Assembly: GCF_932526225.1 (NCBI RefSeq)
Contig: NC_064048.1
Span: 790,340-854,339, forward strand
Source of the DNA: Nematostella vectensis
Lineage: Eukaryota; Cnidaria; Anthozoa; Actiniaria; Edwardsiidae
Length of the DNA: 64,000 nucleotides
Direction of reading: 5' to 3'
Shown: positions 1-12,227 of the stretch, piece after piece
How positions within the stretch are numbered: the stretch's first letter is position 1
Layout: each line of letters starts with the position of its first letter
The notes under the pieces: model-generated
Seen by the model: only the letters and a program-made list of their open reading frames with translations
Told to the model about the DNA's origin: nothing
Databases searched by the model: none
Program-made: the position numbers and the translations under genes

Positions 1-3000
1 TGTACCGCTTTGCGCAGTGCGTGCCGTTCTAATACGCAGTGTGTCGTTATATACATTGAGTCGTTATGTGCACAGTGTGTGTGCGTTTCGTTATGTGCAC
101 AGTGAGTGCGTGTCGTTATGTGCACAGTGTGTGCGTTTTGTTATGTGCGCAGTGTATTTGTACCGTTGTGCGCAGTGCGTAGTGTTGTGCGCAGTGTGCG
201 TGTCGTTATGAATGTGTGCGTGCGGTTATGTGCGCAGTGTGTGTCGTTATGTCTGCAGTGTGTGCGTGTCGTTATGTGCGCGGTGTGTGCGTGTCGTTAC
301 GTGCAAAGTGGTGGTGTCGTCATGTGCGCAGTGTGTGCGTGTCGTTATGTGCGCAGTGTTGCATGTCGTTATGTGTAGTGTGTGCATGTCGTCATGTGCG
401 CAGTGTGTCCTTGTGTGCTTTGGGATTTTGGCATCGCTATGTTATAGTCAGTGTGTGCGAGTCGTAATGTTCTCAGTGTGGGCGTGTCGTCATGTGCGCA
501 GGTGTGCGTGTGGTTATGTGCGCAGTATGTGTGTTTTGTTATGTGCGCAGTGTAGACGTGTCGTCATGTGCGCGGGGTGTGCGTGTCGCTATGTGCACAG
601 TGTGTGTGTGTCATGTGCGCGGTGCGTGCGTGTCGCTATGTGCACAGTGTGTGTGTGTCATGTGCGCGGTGCGTGCGTGTCGCTATGTGCACAGTGTGTG
701 TGTGTCATGTGCGCGGTGTGTGCGTGTCGCTATGTGCGTAGTGTGCGTGTGTCATTATGTGCGCTGTGTGTGCGTGTCGCTATGTGCGCAGTGTGTGCGT
801 GTCATTATGTGCGCGGTGTGTGCGTGTCGTTATGTGCACAGTTTGTGCCTGTCGTCATGTGCATAGTTTGTGCGTATCGCTGTTTGCGCAGTGTGTGCGT
901 GTCGTTATGAACACGGTGTGCGTGTTATTATGTGCGCAATGTATTTGTACCGCTTTGCGCAGTGCGTGCCGTTCTAATACGCAGTGTGTCGTTATATACA
1001 TTGAGTCGTTATGTGCACAGTGTGTGTGCGTTTCGTTATGTGCACAGTGAGTGCGTGTCGTTATGTGCACAGTGTGTGCGTTTTGTTATGTGCGCAGTGT
1101 ATTTGTACCGTTGTGCGCAGTGCGTAGTGTTGTGCGCAGTGTGCGTGTCGTTATGAGTGTGTGCGTGCGGTAATGTGCGCAGTGTGTGACGTTATGTCTG
1201 CAGTGTGTGCGTGTCGTTATGTGCGCGGTGTGTGCGTGTCGTTACGTGCAAAGTGGTGGTGTCGTCATGTGCGCAGTGTGTGCGTGTCGTTATGTGCGCG
1301 GTGTGTGCGTGTCGTTACGTGCAAAGTGGTGGTGTCGTCATGTGCGCAGTGTGTGCGTGTCGTTATGTGCGCAGTGTTGCATGTCGTTATGTGTAGTGTG
1401 TGCATGTCGTCATGTGCGCAGTGTGTCCTTGTGTGCTTTGGGATTTTGGCATCGCTATGTTATAGTCAGTGTGTGCGAGTCGTAATGTTCTCAGTGTGGG
1501 CGTGTCGTCATGTGCGCAGGTGTGCGTGTGGTTATGTGCGCAGTATGTGTGTTTTGTTATGTGCGCAGTGTAGACGTGTCGTCATGTGTGCGTGTCGCTA
1601 TGTGCACAGTGTGTGTGTGTCATGTGCGCGGTGCGTGCGTGTCGCTATGTGCACAGTGTGTGTGTGTCATGTGCGCGGTGTGTGCGTGTCGCTATGTGCG
1701 TAGTGTGCGTGTGTCATTATGTGCGCTGTGTGTGCGTGTCGCTATGTGCGCAGTGTGTGCGTGTCATTATGTGCGCGGTGTGTGCGTGTCGTTATGTGCA
1801 CAGTTTGTGCCTGTCGTCATGTGCATAGTTTGTGCGTATCGCTGTTTGCGCAGTGTGTGCGTGTCGTTATGAACACGGTGTGCGTGTTATTATGTGCGCA
1901 ATGTATTTGTACCGCTTTGCGCAGTGCGTGCCGTTCTAATACGCAGTGTGTCGTTATATACATTGAGTCGTTATGTGCACAGTGTGTGTGCGTTTCGTTA
2001 TGTGCACAGTGAGTGCGTGTCGTTATGTGCACAGTGTGTGCGTTTTGTTATGTGCGCAGTGTATTTGTACCGTTGTGCGCAGTGTGCGTGTCGTTATGAG
2101 TGTGTGCGTGCGGTTATGTGCGCAGTGTGTGTCGTTATGTCTGCAGTGTGTGCGTGTCGTTATGTGCGCGGTGTGTGCGTGTCGTTACGTGCAAAGTGGT
2201 GGTGTCGTCATGTGCGCAGTGTGTGCGTGTCGTTATGTGCGCAGTGTTGCATGTCGTTATGTGCAGTGTGTGCATGTCGTCATGTGCGCAGTGTGTCCTT
2301 GTGTGCTTTGGGATTTTGGCATCGCTATGTTATAGTCAGTGTGTGCGAGTCGTAATGTTCTCAGTGTGGGCGTGTCGTCATGTGCGCAGGTGTGCGTGTG
2401 GTTATGTGCGCAGTATGTGTGTTTTGTTATGTGCGCAGGGTAGACGTGTCGTCATGTGCGCGGTGTGTGCGTGTCGCTATGTGCACAGTGTGTGTGTGTC
2501 ATGTGCGCGGTGTGTGCGTGTCGCTATGTGCACAGTGTGTGTGTGTCATGTGCGCGGTGTGTGCGTGTCGCTATGTGCGCAGTGTGTGTGTGTCATGTGC
2601 GCGGTGTGTGCGTGTCGCTATGTGCGTAGTGTGCGTGTGTCATTACGTGCGCTGTGTGTGCGTGTCGCTATGTGCGCAGTGTGTGCGTGTCATTATGTGC
2701 GCGGTGTGTGCGTGTCGCTATGTGCACAGTGTGTGTGTGTCATGTGCGCGGTGTGTGCGTGTCGCTATGTGCACAGTGTGTGTGTGTCATGTGCGCGGTG
2801 TGTGCGTGTCGCTATGTGCGCAGTGTGTGTGTGTGTCATGTGCGCGGTGTGTGCGTGTCGCTATGTGCGTAGTGTGTGTGTGTCATTATGTGCGCGGTGT
2901 GTGCGTGTCGCTATGTGCGCAGTGTGTGCGTCTCATTATGTGCGCGGTGTGTGCGTGTCGTTATGTGCACAGTTTGTGCCTGTCGTCATGTGCATAGTTT

Positions 3001-5190
3001 GTGCGTATCGCTGTTTGCGCAGTGTGTGCGTGTCGTTATGAACACGGTGTGCGTGTTATTATGTGCGCAATGTATTTGTACCGCTTTGCGCAGTGCGTGC
3101 CGTTCTAATACGCAGTGTGTCGTTATATACATTGAGTCGTTATGTGCACAGTGTGTGTGCGTTTCGTTATGTGCACAGTGAGTGCGTGTCGTTATGTGCA
3201 CAGTGTGTGCGTTTTGTTATGTGCGCAGTGTATTTGTACCGTTGTGCGCAGTGTGCGTGTCGTTATGAGTGTGTGCGTGCGGTTATGTGCGCAGTGTGTG
3301 TCGTTATGTCTGCAGTGTGTGCGTGTCGTTATGTGCGCGGTGTGTGCGTGTCGTTACGTGCAAAGTGGTGGTGTCGTCATGTGCGCAGTGTGTGCGTGTC
3401 GTTATGTGCGCAGTGTTGCATGTCGTTATGTGCAGTGTGTGCATGTCGTCATGTGCGCAGTGTGTCCTTGTGTGCTTTGGGATTTTGGCATCGCTATTTT
3501 ATTGTCAAAGTGTGTGCGAGTCGTAATGTTCTCAGTGTGGGCGTGTCGTCATGTGCGCAGGTGTGCGTGTGGTTATGTGCGCAGTATGTGTGTTTTGTTA
3601 TGTGCGCAGGGTAGACGTGTCGTCATGTGCGCGGTGTGTGCGTGTCGCTATGTGCACAGTGTGTGTGTGTCATGTGCGCGGTGCGTGCGTGTCGCTATGT
3701 GCACAGTGTGTATGTGTCATGTGAGCGGTGTGTGCGTGTCGCTATGTGCGTAGTGTGCGTGTCATTATGTGCGCTGTGTGTGCGTGTCGCTATGTGCGCA
3801 GTGTGTGCGTGTCATTATGTGCGCGGTGTGTGCGTGTCGTTATGTGCACAGTTTGTGCCTGTCGTCATGTGCATAGTTTGTGCGTATCGCTGTTTGCGCA
3901 GTGTGTGCGTGTCGTTATGAACACGGTGTGCGTGTTATTATGTGCGCAATGTATTTGTACCGCTTTGCGCAGTGCGTGCCGTTCTAATACGCAGTGTGTC
4001 GTTATATACATTGAGTCGTTATGTGCACAGTGTGTGTGCGTTTCGTTATGTGCACAGTGAGTGTGTGTCATGTGCGCGGTGTGTGCGTGTCGCTATGTGC
4101 GCAGTGTGTGTGTGTGTCATGTGCGCGGTGTGTGCGTGTCGTTACGTGCAAAGTGGTGGTGTCGTCATGTGCGCAGTGTGTGCGTGTCGTTATGTGCGCA
4201 GTGTTGCATGTCGTTATGTGCAGTGTGTGCATGTCGTCATGTGCGCAGTGTGTCCTTGTGTGCTTTGGGATTTTGGCATCGCTATGTTATAGCCAGTGTG
4301 TGCGAGTCGTAATGTTCTCAGTGTGGGCGTGTCGTCATGTGCGCAGGTGTGCGTGTGGTTATGTGCGCAGATGTGTGTTTTGTTATGTGCGCAGGGTAGA
4401 CGTGTCGTCATGTGCGCGGTGTGTGCGTGTCGCTATGTGCACAGTGTGTGTGTGTCATGTGCGCGGTGTGTGCGTGTCGCTATGTGCACAGTGTGTGTGT
4501 GTGTGTCATGTGCGCGGTGTGTGCGTGTCGCTATGTGCGCAGTGTGTGTGTGTCATGTGCGCGGTGTGTGCGTGTCGCTATGTGCGCAGTGTGTGTGTGT
4601 CATATGCGCAGTGTGTGCGTGTCGCTATGTGCGCAGTGTGTGTGTGTCATTATGTGCGCTGTGTGTGCGTGCCGCTATGTACAGTGTGTGCGTGCCGCTA
4701 TGTACAGTGTGTGTGTGTCGTTATGTGGGCAGTGCGTGTCGTCATGTGCGCAGTGTGTGCGTGCCGCTATGTACAGTGTGTGTGTGTCGTTATTTGCGCA
4801 GGTGTGCAGGGTTATGTGCAGTGTGTGCAGGTCGTGATGTGTACACGGTGTGCGCGTGTCGTTAGGTGCGCGTTGTGTGCAGTGCGTGGTGGTATGTGCG
4901 CAGGTGTGTTGTCTTGTGCGCAGTGTTTGCGTGTTGTCATGTGCGCAGTGTTTGAGTGTTGTCATGTGCGCAGTGTGTGCGTGTTGTCATGTGCGCAGTG
5001 TGTGCGTGTTGTCATGTGCGCAGTTTGTGCGAGTGATTATGTGCACAGTGTGTGTGTGTCGTTATGTGCGCAGTGTAGTGGATCATTATGTGCAGTGTGT
5101 GCATGTCGTCATGTGCGCAGTGTGTCCTTATGTGCTTTGTGATTTTGACATCGTAGTGTGTGCATGTTGTTGTGTGCGCAGTTTATGGAG
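1..5190. repeat. 25-bp minisatellite in about 1-kb higher-order units
   Basis: The basic unit is about 25 bp, with the core TATGTGCGCAGTGTGTG followed by CGTGTCGT. It is repeated with substitutions such as TGCGCA/TGCACA/TGCGCG. A marker segment (TGTACCGCTTTGCGCAG) recurs at 1, 946, 1908, 3077 and 3956, which defines five higher-order units of about 945, 962, 1169, 879 and more than 1200 bp. A second marker (TGCTTTGGGATTTTGGCATC) recurs once per unit. The plus strand lacks stop codons over long stretches because 25 bp is not a multiple of three and the unit has few TA-starting stops. The Cys/Val/Arg-rich open frames are therefore products of the repeat and not genes. The array starts before position 1 and decays near 5190. 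Confidence 0.95.
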
Positions 5191-5484
5191 TACGCCCCAA
5201 TACTCACAAACCGAGAGGCAAATAATATATTATGTTAATTTTCATTTATTGTAAAACAAAGCACATTCAACAGAAAATCATCTGCATTTATGGTTACATA
5301 TTCATGTGAAAAAAGCTTTTTCATCCAGTTGTCACAAGACTTTTTTTTAAATAACATAATGCTTTTCCTAGAAGATGTTCTTTTTCTAGTGAATCTTTCT
5401 TTTGACATATCATTCATGCTGTCTAACACTCTGTTATTAATCTAGAATAATATAATAAAAAAAGTAAATAAGAGCAAAAACTCA

Positions 5485-5845
5485 TACCGTATTTACTCGA
5501 ATAAGCACCCCCTCCCTAGGTTTTATGTAACTGAGTAAAATGACATCATAATGTAGTTTAAAGAAAGCAGAATCTCATAGACTCTGGACAAAAAAAAGGG
5601 AAATATTTAATGGATGAAAGTTGAAAAAAGCTGCTTTACGTTTTAAAAATGATATAAAAAGAAAAGAAACTGATGCAGTATAAAACTGATATTAAATTAA
5701 TAAAAACACTTCGGACTTTTGTTCGAAATTTGTCCTTTGAAATAGGCGCCTCCCTTAAATAAGCGCCTCCCCCAACAAGAAGCGCCCCGTCTGAGAGTAA
5801 AAAAAATTGAATAAGCACCAGGCGCTTATTCAAGTAAATATGGTA
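5485..5845. mobile_element. MITE with 22-bp terminal inverted repeats and TA ends
   Basis: The left end at 5485-5506 reads TACCGTATTTACTCGAATAA(GC). The right end at 5824-5845 is its reverse complement with two differences. Both ends carry TA outside the CCGTATTT start, consistent with a TA target duplication of the Tc1/mariner type. The interior has more GCGCC/GGCGC-rich inverted segments, such as AAATAAGCGCCTCCC, and no coding capacity. The length is about 360 bp. It is a non-autonomous element by structure; assignment to a superfamily is inference from the TA ends. Confidence 0.75.
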
Positions 5846-6527
5846 CTGTGAGTAAAGATGTGTGACTGATTTAGTATATAAGCTGTTTAAACAGAGCCAT
5901 CACAAATATGCATATTATTTTGGTTAATTACTTTGATTATGGTAGCAAGTGAAATTTGAGGATCTCAAGAAAATAATATTATGACTAAAAATTATAATAC
6001 TAGTGGAGAAAACGTCAAGGAGCAGTTTGCCCCACAAGATAAAAAAATTGTAAGTGGTGCAACATAAGATGCAAAGAGTGTAGTAAGATGACAAAGATAA
6101 TAACAACAAAGACATGGGCACAAACCCCAGCCCCCACCCAAAGGTCAGCCAAAGATTGGCTGCCTTCAAGGAAACAAAACAGAGGATAACGGGACGCAGA
6201 CAGCATTGGATATTTCTTGTATTATTCAGTAACCTGTGAAGAAAAAAATCATGGGTCAGAAAAAAATTGTGAGGAAGAAAGCCGCTTGTAGTATGGTTAA
6301 GCAACACAAAAAGGCATTATATGACAGATATAGGCAAGAGTGTGATATAAATGTCATGAAGCCTGTAAGCATCAATATATTTTATAGGGAACTTACAACA
6401 AAACTATGACAGAGCAGGGTGGGCTGTGTTACATTTGCACAGAGCTTGGAGCTGAATACTTTACAAAACACTTTTGATAGGAAACTGTAAGTCTGTTGAT
6501 AGGAAGACAAGACAGCTGCACTTGGAG
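5846..6527. other. AT-rich intergenic DNA, no gene recognised
   Basis: Short open frames are present on the minus strand (for example 5924-6307), but they lack family motifs, splice signals in sensible places and codon bias. I see no repeat or RNA gene here. Confidence 0.5.
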
Positions 6528-6868
6528 CAGGCCCGTACCCAGGATTTTACTTGGGGGGGGGGGGGGGGGGTGCGAAATCAGAAAAAGTGGACCTAATTTT
6601 TCGAGGTGGGGGGGGGGGGGGAGGGGGAGAGAAAGAGGGAGTTTTCTGATAAAAATCCAACCACCTCAGAAAGAATAAAAAGGGATTTTTTTATGCCTTT
6701 GCAGTATCTCCACGGGACGTTTATTGTCGGATTTGGCTAATACCAGAGTGATCTAGCTTATGATTTAGAGTTTTATCTACAAATAGCACGTCTACTGAGA
6801 ACCAAAAGTGGACTTTAGGCCGTTGTGTGGGGGGGGGGGTGCGTTCGCACCCCCTGTGTACAGGCCTG
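6528..6868. mobile_element. hAT-like MITE with CAGGCC termini
   Basis: The left end begins CAGGCCCGTACCCAGGATTT at 6528. The right end finishes CCCCCTGTGTACAGGCCTG at 6868, so the termini are imperfect inverted repeats beginning CAGGCC. The flanks share TGGAG immediately outside both ends (6523-6527 and 6869-6873), which may be the remains of a target duplication. G-rich tracts lie just inside each end. CAG-starting termini are typical of hAT-related non-autonomous elements. No transposase is present in its 341 bp. Confidence 0.65.
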
Positions 6869-8535
6869 TGGAGACAGGTCTTAAGGGCTATTTGCCATCT
6901 GAGCTTCAATCAAAATGATATAGGAGAGAAGGACATAATGTTCTTTGGGAAGCATACATAGTGAGGGGAACAAAGAAAAGCCTTCTAGGCACACATGTCT
7001 TGGGGGTTACAATAAATTGAGATGAGGAGCCCAACAGTTAAAAAAACTGAAAGGAATTACACAATTTTCTGATTTAAATTAAGAGTTTGATAGTTGTTCT
7101 TTGCATGCCTTTCATGCAAGTTACTTATTTGGAGAACCTTTCAGACTAGAATGCTAGAGAAACTATGGCAAGGTAATGCTATATACAAAACATCTGGGGT
7201 CAAAAGTAACTTTAAAAAAAAAAATGCAGAACAAATAAAAAATTCAAAATAGGCTAGTCAGACAGCTTCACCACCTAATATATTTTAAGGAAATAAATCA
7301 CAAGTGATATCAGTCATACCAATAGAAAAACAATCATCCAGCTACCTTTATCTTAACATTTTTACATCTAATACGCTAAGGAAATAGTATGTGTCATCTC
7401 TCACAGAGAAAAGGAAAACTCAAGAATGACAATCCCTAGCTAAAAGGGGTACAAGGAATGGTTTCCACTCGCAAACACACCATTTTGGAGCTCTTCACAG
7501 ATACCCAAAATGTATTTCTAACTCACAGCCAAAAGCACAAAAGATTCATGCCTTTCAATGCCTTTAAAAATGGTTGGAAAAACTTTGATTGCATTCAAAG
7601 GATTGCATTTGACTTGAATGTCGACGTGCGAACTAGCATGTATTTCCCGCCAAACACTCTAAACACAGGGCCCCCAATAAGGCAGAGAAAAGTGAAGGAA
7701 ATTCTTATAGAATGAAATAAAGATAATTTATAATGGAAGCACAGAGGTATAAATCAATTATGTGATTCTGATGTAACCGTTTTTTTTTTTCAGATCAGAT
7801 AGTGGCTCTAATGTCTTTTATGAATTATAAACGTGAATGTTTCACGGGTATCCACTAAAAGTAATTATTTTAATATAAAAATAAAATATAGTGGCTATAT
7901 AACGGTATACAAAATACTGTTTCTCTGTATAGGTAAGATTACATGAGGTTACAAAGATAAAAAATTCGTAATAAGGGAAAGTTCATTTATTATCCCGAGG
8001 GGGATAAGTCGGTGCGTGTGTGTGTGGGTGCGTGCATGCATGCGTGCGTGTGTTGGAAGGGGCAGGGGGAAGAATTCACTGAAAAATATTAACTCAGGAA
8101 AAGTCACTCAATTTCTCAAAGGTTAGACTAAATCCAGGTTGTTAACCTAATCAAGGTTCATGCTATATATGACACAGAGGAAGCAAAAAGGTTTTTATTT
8201 GTGCATGTCAAATAACTGCCCGCAAACCAAGACTTGTTGAAACAAGAAGCCTGATTCGACACTTGGTCAAATTCTATAGAATAGACTACACCCAAAGAAG
8301 TTACCCCCCTTTTAAAAATCCATATACTTTTGATGCCCCCTTTAGACCTCAAAAAATTCTCGAGGCCCACCCACAGTATCCTCACGACCCCCTCAGGATA
8401 ATTAATTTTCCCTTAATTTAATTTTTAAAGACATGGAAACATCTTTACAGTCGTGAGCTTGACAATTCATGTTTGAACAGCAAGGATTTTCAGGATAAAA
8501 ACAACTAAAGCCAAAACGAACCAAATTAAAGCCAT
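6869..8535. other. AT-rich intergenic DNA with a GTGC microsatellite
   Basis: Nothing gene-like is supported here. Positions 8011-8053 hold an alternating purine-pyrimidine GTGC/GTGT/GCAT microsatellite. The open frame at 7458-7715 has no recognisable motif and no splice context. Confidence 0.5.
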
Positions 8536-8878
8536 ACCTGTCAACCTCCGAAAATCTCAAGGCTTGAGAATTTTTTGGGGGGGAAGGGGTGGGGTATGTT
8601 CATTTTTTTGGGGGGAGGGGTGGGTTTAACCTTGCAGGCATTTGACGTATAGAAAGCACTCACGAACAAATCCACTTATAGATCTCACGAGGGTGTTAGA
8701 TAAATTGCGCTACGCAAGTGAATTATTTTTTCAAATGTTTTAATAGAAAATAGGCAAAATGACGATTTTCTATAGAATAATATTTTGGAAGCGATAAAAA
8801 TCGCTAAAAAGCGGGAGATTTGGTGGTCAACGCGGGAGAGCGGGAGAAGGGGCCCAATATCTTGTGAAGTTGACAGGT
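8536..8878. mobile_element. MITE with ACCTGTCAAC termini
   Basis: The left end reads ACCTGTCAACCTCC and the right end reads GAAGTTGACAGGT, its inverted complement apart from the inner bases. The interior is non-coding and carries two G-rich tracts near the left and a GCGGGAGA-rich section (8811-8850) near the right. The length is about 343 bp. A similar GCGGGAG hairpin lies at 55458-55480 and may be a fragment of the same family. Confidence 0.6.
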
Positions 8879-9440
8879 GTGTAAAGGTGAGTGTAAAATA
8901 TAAAACAGTGACTTCAATTGACGTGATAAGGCACAGAAGTTTACACCCATATCAGGTGGTCTTTAATGCAGTGATGAATTATTACTAAAAAAACATATGT
9001 TGAATTTATGTTAAAAATGACTCAAAGCTACTACAAGCATTCACAGTTTTTTTGGTAGAAGGCAGTTGTGTAGATCAAAATGAAAAATAAAATGGTATTT
9101 GGTGGTGAAAGAAATATTCACACACAGGACTAAGCAAATGCTTTGGCCATTTCGAACCATAAGTGAGTTGAAAATGCGCCGAGGCTGAAACTTGAACTTG
9201 CCAAACTCACCCCACCATCAGAAAGGCCTTGCTTTGCTGTGATTGGTCAAGAGCATATTGGTTGACAGCGCACTACAGCAAAAGTCAAATGGTGCCATAT
9301 ATTTTTAATGGCGAAGGACGTGTGTGATCTGAAACTGCTATAAAACTCAATTCTATCTAAACTAGTTATGTCAAAAATAACACATTCTTATAGTCTTATA
9401 AGAGTAAAGCATAGAACCTCATTTCTAGCACAACACGACC
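8879..9440. other. Intergenic, nothing recognised
   Basis: AT-rich single-copy-looking sequence with no motif-bearing open frame. It would hold the 3' UTR of the small minus-strand gene to the right if that model is correct. Confidence 0.4.
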
Positions 9441-10297
9441 TTATTTTAAACATAACACGTCGTCCGTCGCTGAGTATTCATGTTTAAGTTTGAAGGAAAA
9501 CATCTGAGATGTATCAGACAGAGTACATTCCAAGTCTGGTTTTGAATTTTCAATTGTTTTCTGCCATTGCTGCCTGTGATCCAGAATTGAAGAAAAAAAA
9601 ATATGTGTATCAGAAAATCCTGAGAATATACAACAGTAATAATGTTTGTTGGAAGAGTGACACACAGGTTTTTATCAGTAGGAAAAGGATAGCGTACATG
9701 AGAATCAAACGATAATCAAAATTGAAATCCCACTGCAAATACCGTTGTTCTTTTATATTTGTGGTTTTATTTCTTTTATAAAAAAAACTCACAGAACTGA
9801 ACACTTCATGACATGTTTTTCCAATTCTCAGTTGATTGATTTCATAAGCAATAATCCCAATACATACAACTCCGTCACGTCATGAATAAACATGGAGATT
9901 GTTTGATTCATAATAAACAGCTCCAAGACAACAATGCAAATGTGGTTCAAGTAGAACAAAAATAATTTTAAATCAAATTAAGATCGTTTTAAAAAAATCC
10001 CTAAGTATACTTAAATGTATATCGGATAGAATCAAAAATCCCAAACTGTCGTGATCTCGTACCAGAACAACAAATACAATACACCAAAAACTGGAATTCG
10101 ACACTGCCAAATTTTCGTCTTTAATGCAAATCGGCATGATGAAAATGCAAAATCCAAGAAATATATCATTTAAGGTATAAAACAAGTACCTGTTTCTATA
10201 GGTTTAGGGTAGAGTAAGGACAAAACCAATATTCATTCAAAAAGCAAGATAAATGACTTACTTCTCGGTTCTCTTCTTGTGACATTTTGTTCGCCAT
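9441..10297 (-). CDS. Small spliced gene, predicted 54-aa protein of unknown function
   Basis: This is a two-exon model on the minus strand. Exon 1 starts at an ATG (10297-10295) in an AAAATGG context and encodes MANKMSQEENRE. It is followed directly by a strong donor, GTAAGT, at 10261-10256. A T-rich tract and AG at 9571-9570 precede exon 2 (9569-9441). Exon 2 joins in phase 0 and encodes 42 residues from QWQKTIENSKPDLE to DDVLCLK, then TAA. The product is hydrophilic with no signal peptide or membrane segment. I do not recognise the family. The exon 1 start and donor are convincing; the choice of exon 2 is less certain, because further exons could lie in the 0.7-kb intron. The gene is head-to-head with the plus-strand gene at 10.4 kb, with about 120 bp between. 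Confidence 0.42.
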
Positions 10298-10414
10298 TTT
10301 GGTTAAAAATCAAAGCGCCAGCGATTATCTAGACAGCGGTCATCACACAGTTGGGCATCCTGTGCCCGAGGAAGCCTTGGTCTACCCATAAATCATCGTT
10401 CACTTTTTCGCGCT
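10298..10414. promoter_or_regulatory. Candidate bidirectional promoter
   Basis: This interval separates a minus-strand first coding exon (ATG at 10297) from a plus-strand non-coding first exon that ends in CAG|GTAAGT at 10451. It contains TTTCGCGC at 10406-10413, which matches the E2F-type consensus TTTSGCGC, and a locally higher GC content than the AT-rich surroundings. No TATA box is obvious. The bidirectional role is inferred from the two divergent splice donors. Confidence 0.4.
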
Positions 10415-10893
10415 TTTTTCAAGAATTTCGTCTCTCGTTGCAAGATTTCAGGTAAGTTGTCTCGATTTGTCTTTAAATTATCTTTAAATACTTTAAGCTC
10501 AAAAAAGCATCATTTAAGATACAAAACAAAGTTCTTAGAAACAAAAAGAGTGTGAGAACGTTCAGCCTAATATTTTGCCCAACTTTATGAACTGCCGAGA
10601 CGACGGGAGCGAAAAATGGCAAAGTTGAAATCGTTGGGTATGCGAGTGTACTTACTGTATGAGCTATGAGCTTTCTTAACTTAAGCTTATTTGTTTTATT
10701 TTTTTACTAAATGTTCTTTGTGTAATATAAACAAAACAAGCTTTTGTATTTTTTGGTAGATACTGTAATCCTTGTTCTGTTTCAGTGTAGCGGCTGTGAT
10801 CGCATCTTACTGTACATGGAATCCTCTTCTGTAACAAATGGTGTAGAGCACGGAATAGCTTGTCACCCAGTTCGCAAACCTCTTCCAGGGCAG
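10415..10893 (+). CDS. 5' exons of an unidentified plus-strand gene
   Basis: A non-coding leader ends at 10451 in TTTCAG with donor GTAAGT at 10452-10457. After a 334-bp intron, a T-rich tract ending TTCAG (10781-10785) opens exon 2 at 10786. The first ATG, at 10816, begins MESSSVTNGVEHGIACHPVR and 26 codons run to 10893. The exon ends GGGCAG before donor GTAAAG, in phase 0. The next exon is not certain. A candidate with a good acceptor (TTAATCTCAG) is 15905-15979, in phase 0 and encoding 24 residues then TGA, but this may be chance. The protein family is not recognised. If real, the first large intron contains the 3.7-kb AT-rich foldback array. Confidence 0.4.
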
Positions 10894-11191
10894 GTAAAGT
10901 TTATATTAAGCTTATATAGTTTGTGAATGATTTGTAGGAACGGCTATAATGAGTTCAATATTTTATTGGCTGAATTTTTATGTCAAATAGTCATTGACTT
11001 AATACTGTCAAACCCATGACTCAATGAATAAGTTTGATTTTTGACTGCAAGAAATTGCAGTGCAAACGTAAAGCTCCTGATAAAACATAGGTCAATAGCA
11101 CCGTACTTCAAATAATTGCCTTCTTATTGACTCTGTGAATTAAGAAAGTAGTCTGTGCACCAGAAGGTTATTTTGGGAGAAATTAAAGTCA

Positions 11192-11434
11192 TCATGTGAA
11201 ATCCATTTCCATAGTGACTCCAAATATATGTCTCTGCACTTTAAAAAGCTCAACATTACATTTCATCTTAAGGCCATTTGTTTGTCTGCAAATTGCCTTG
11301 GACCATTCATGAAGTTTAGAGAAATTATTCTGAACTTTTGCAAACGAACAACATGAATGGGATTGAACCATAGAAGATCGATTGTTGTTAGTGACATATG
11401 TAGGGCGCATGCGCATGGAAGGCCTCTCTGACAA
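11192..11434 (-). pseudogene. Decayed LINE reverse-transcriptase fragment
   Basis: The minus-strand translation contains NNFSKLHEWSKAI, then LKMKCNVELFKVQ and FGVTMEMDF. This resembles the segment after the RT catalytic box of CR1/jockey-type LINEs (L..L..WS....M.FN..KC.V....LGV). No catalytic box or flanking domains remain. The similarity is by eye only. Confidence 0.35.
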
Positions 11435-12227
11435 ATCTAGCTTATATATACTTTTTGGCTTCTTTATTCAGTTTGATAACAAAGCCCTTCTATACCACTA
11501 AGCTTTAACTGGAAGGTGAACTGGTAAAGGTGAATGATCTAAGGTTTACTGTGTTGTGAAAGCACAGAAAAACCATAAAAAGTTTACGGATGATAGATCC
11601 AACCATCTGAGTTTAAAATGTAACAATATTGCATGTACCTGACTTTTCGGTCACGGAACAAAACCTGTTGAATACAAATTGTTAACAAAAAGTTTGCAGA
11701 TTACTTTGAGCCACAAAGTGGCTAAAAAGTGGGTCAGTTTTTATTGAAAGATCTGATGAGGAAATGCTGATTGTATAGTAGGCACTAAAAAATATTGAAA
11801 TATATATAGTAAACACCCAGGAAGATAAGAGTTTGGAGCAACCCAAAGCATTCAACTTTGGACTCTTTTAAAGTACCTTGGATGAGATTGAACATCAAAA
11901 TTAACTACTGGGCCTGGCCATATATGCCTTCTCAAATATCTAGAAGGTGTCGCTGGTGCAAAGGCAAAAGGAAATAACAAAAACAAATCAACAATTTATT
12001 TATTCATTTATATAAATAAATATAATAAATGCATAAAATAAATAAGCGAAAAATGAATAAAAAATAAAAATAAAATAAGACAAAATAAAAAAACAAACAA
12101 ACAAAAAATAAATTTAATAAATAATTCAAATCAAATAAATAAATGCAGTAGCAGATCTATGGGGGTTGTTGATAAATGTAAAATGATAAATAAATAAATA
12201 AATAAATATATATATATATATACTTAA

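Noticed and set aside
17-5142. Many long Cys/Val/Arg-rich open frames on the plus strand (up to 373 codons)
   Set aside because: They follow the 25-bp repeat, overlap in all frames and show the same peptide in shifted frames. They are by-products of stop-poor tandem DNA.
5924-6307. 127-codon minus-strand frame
   Set aside because: No motif, low-complexity aromatic/Leu composition, AT-rich surroundings.
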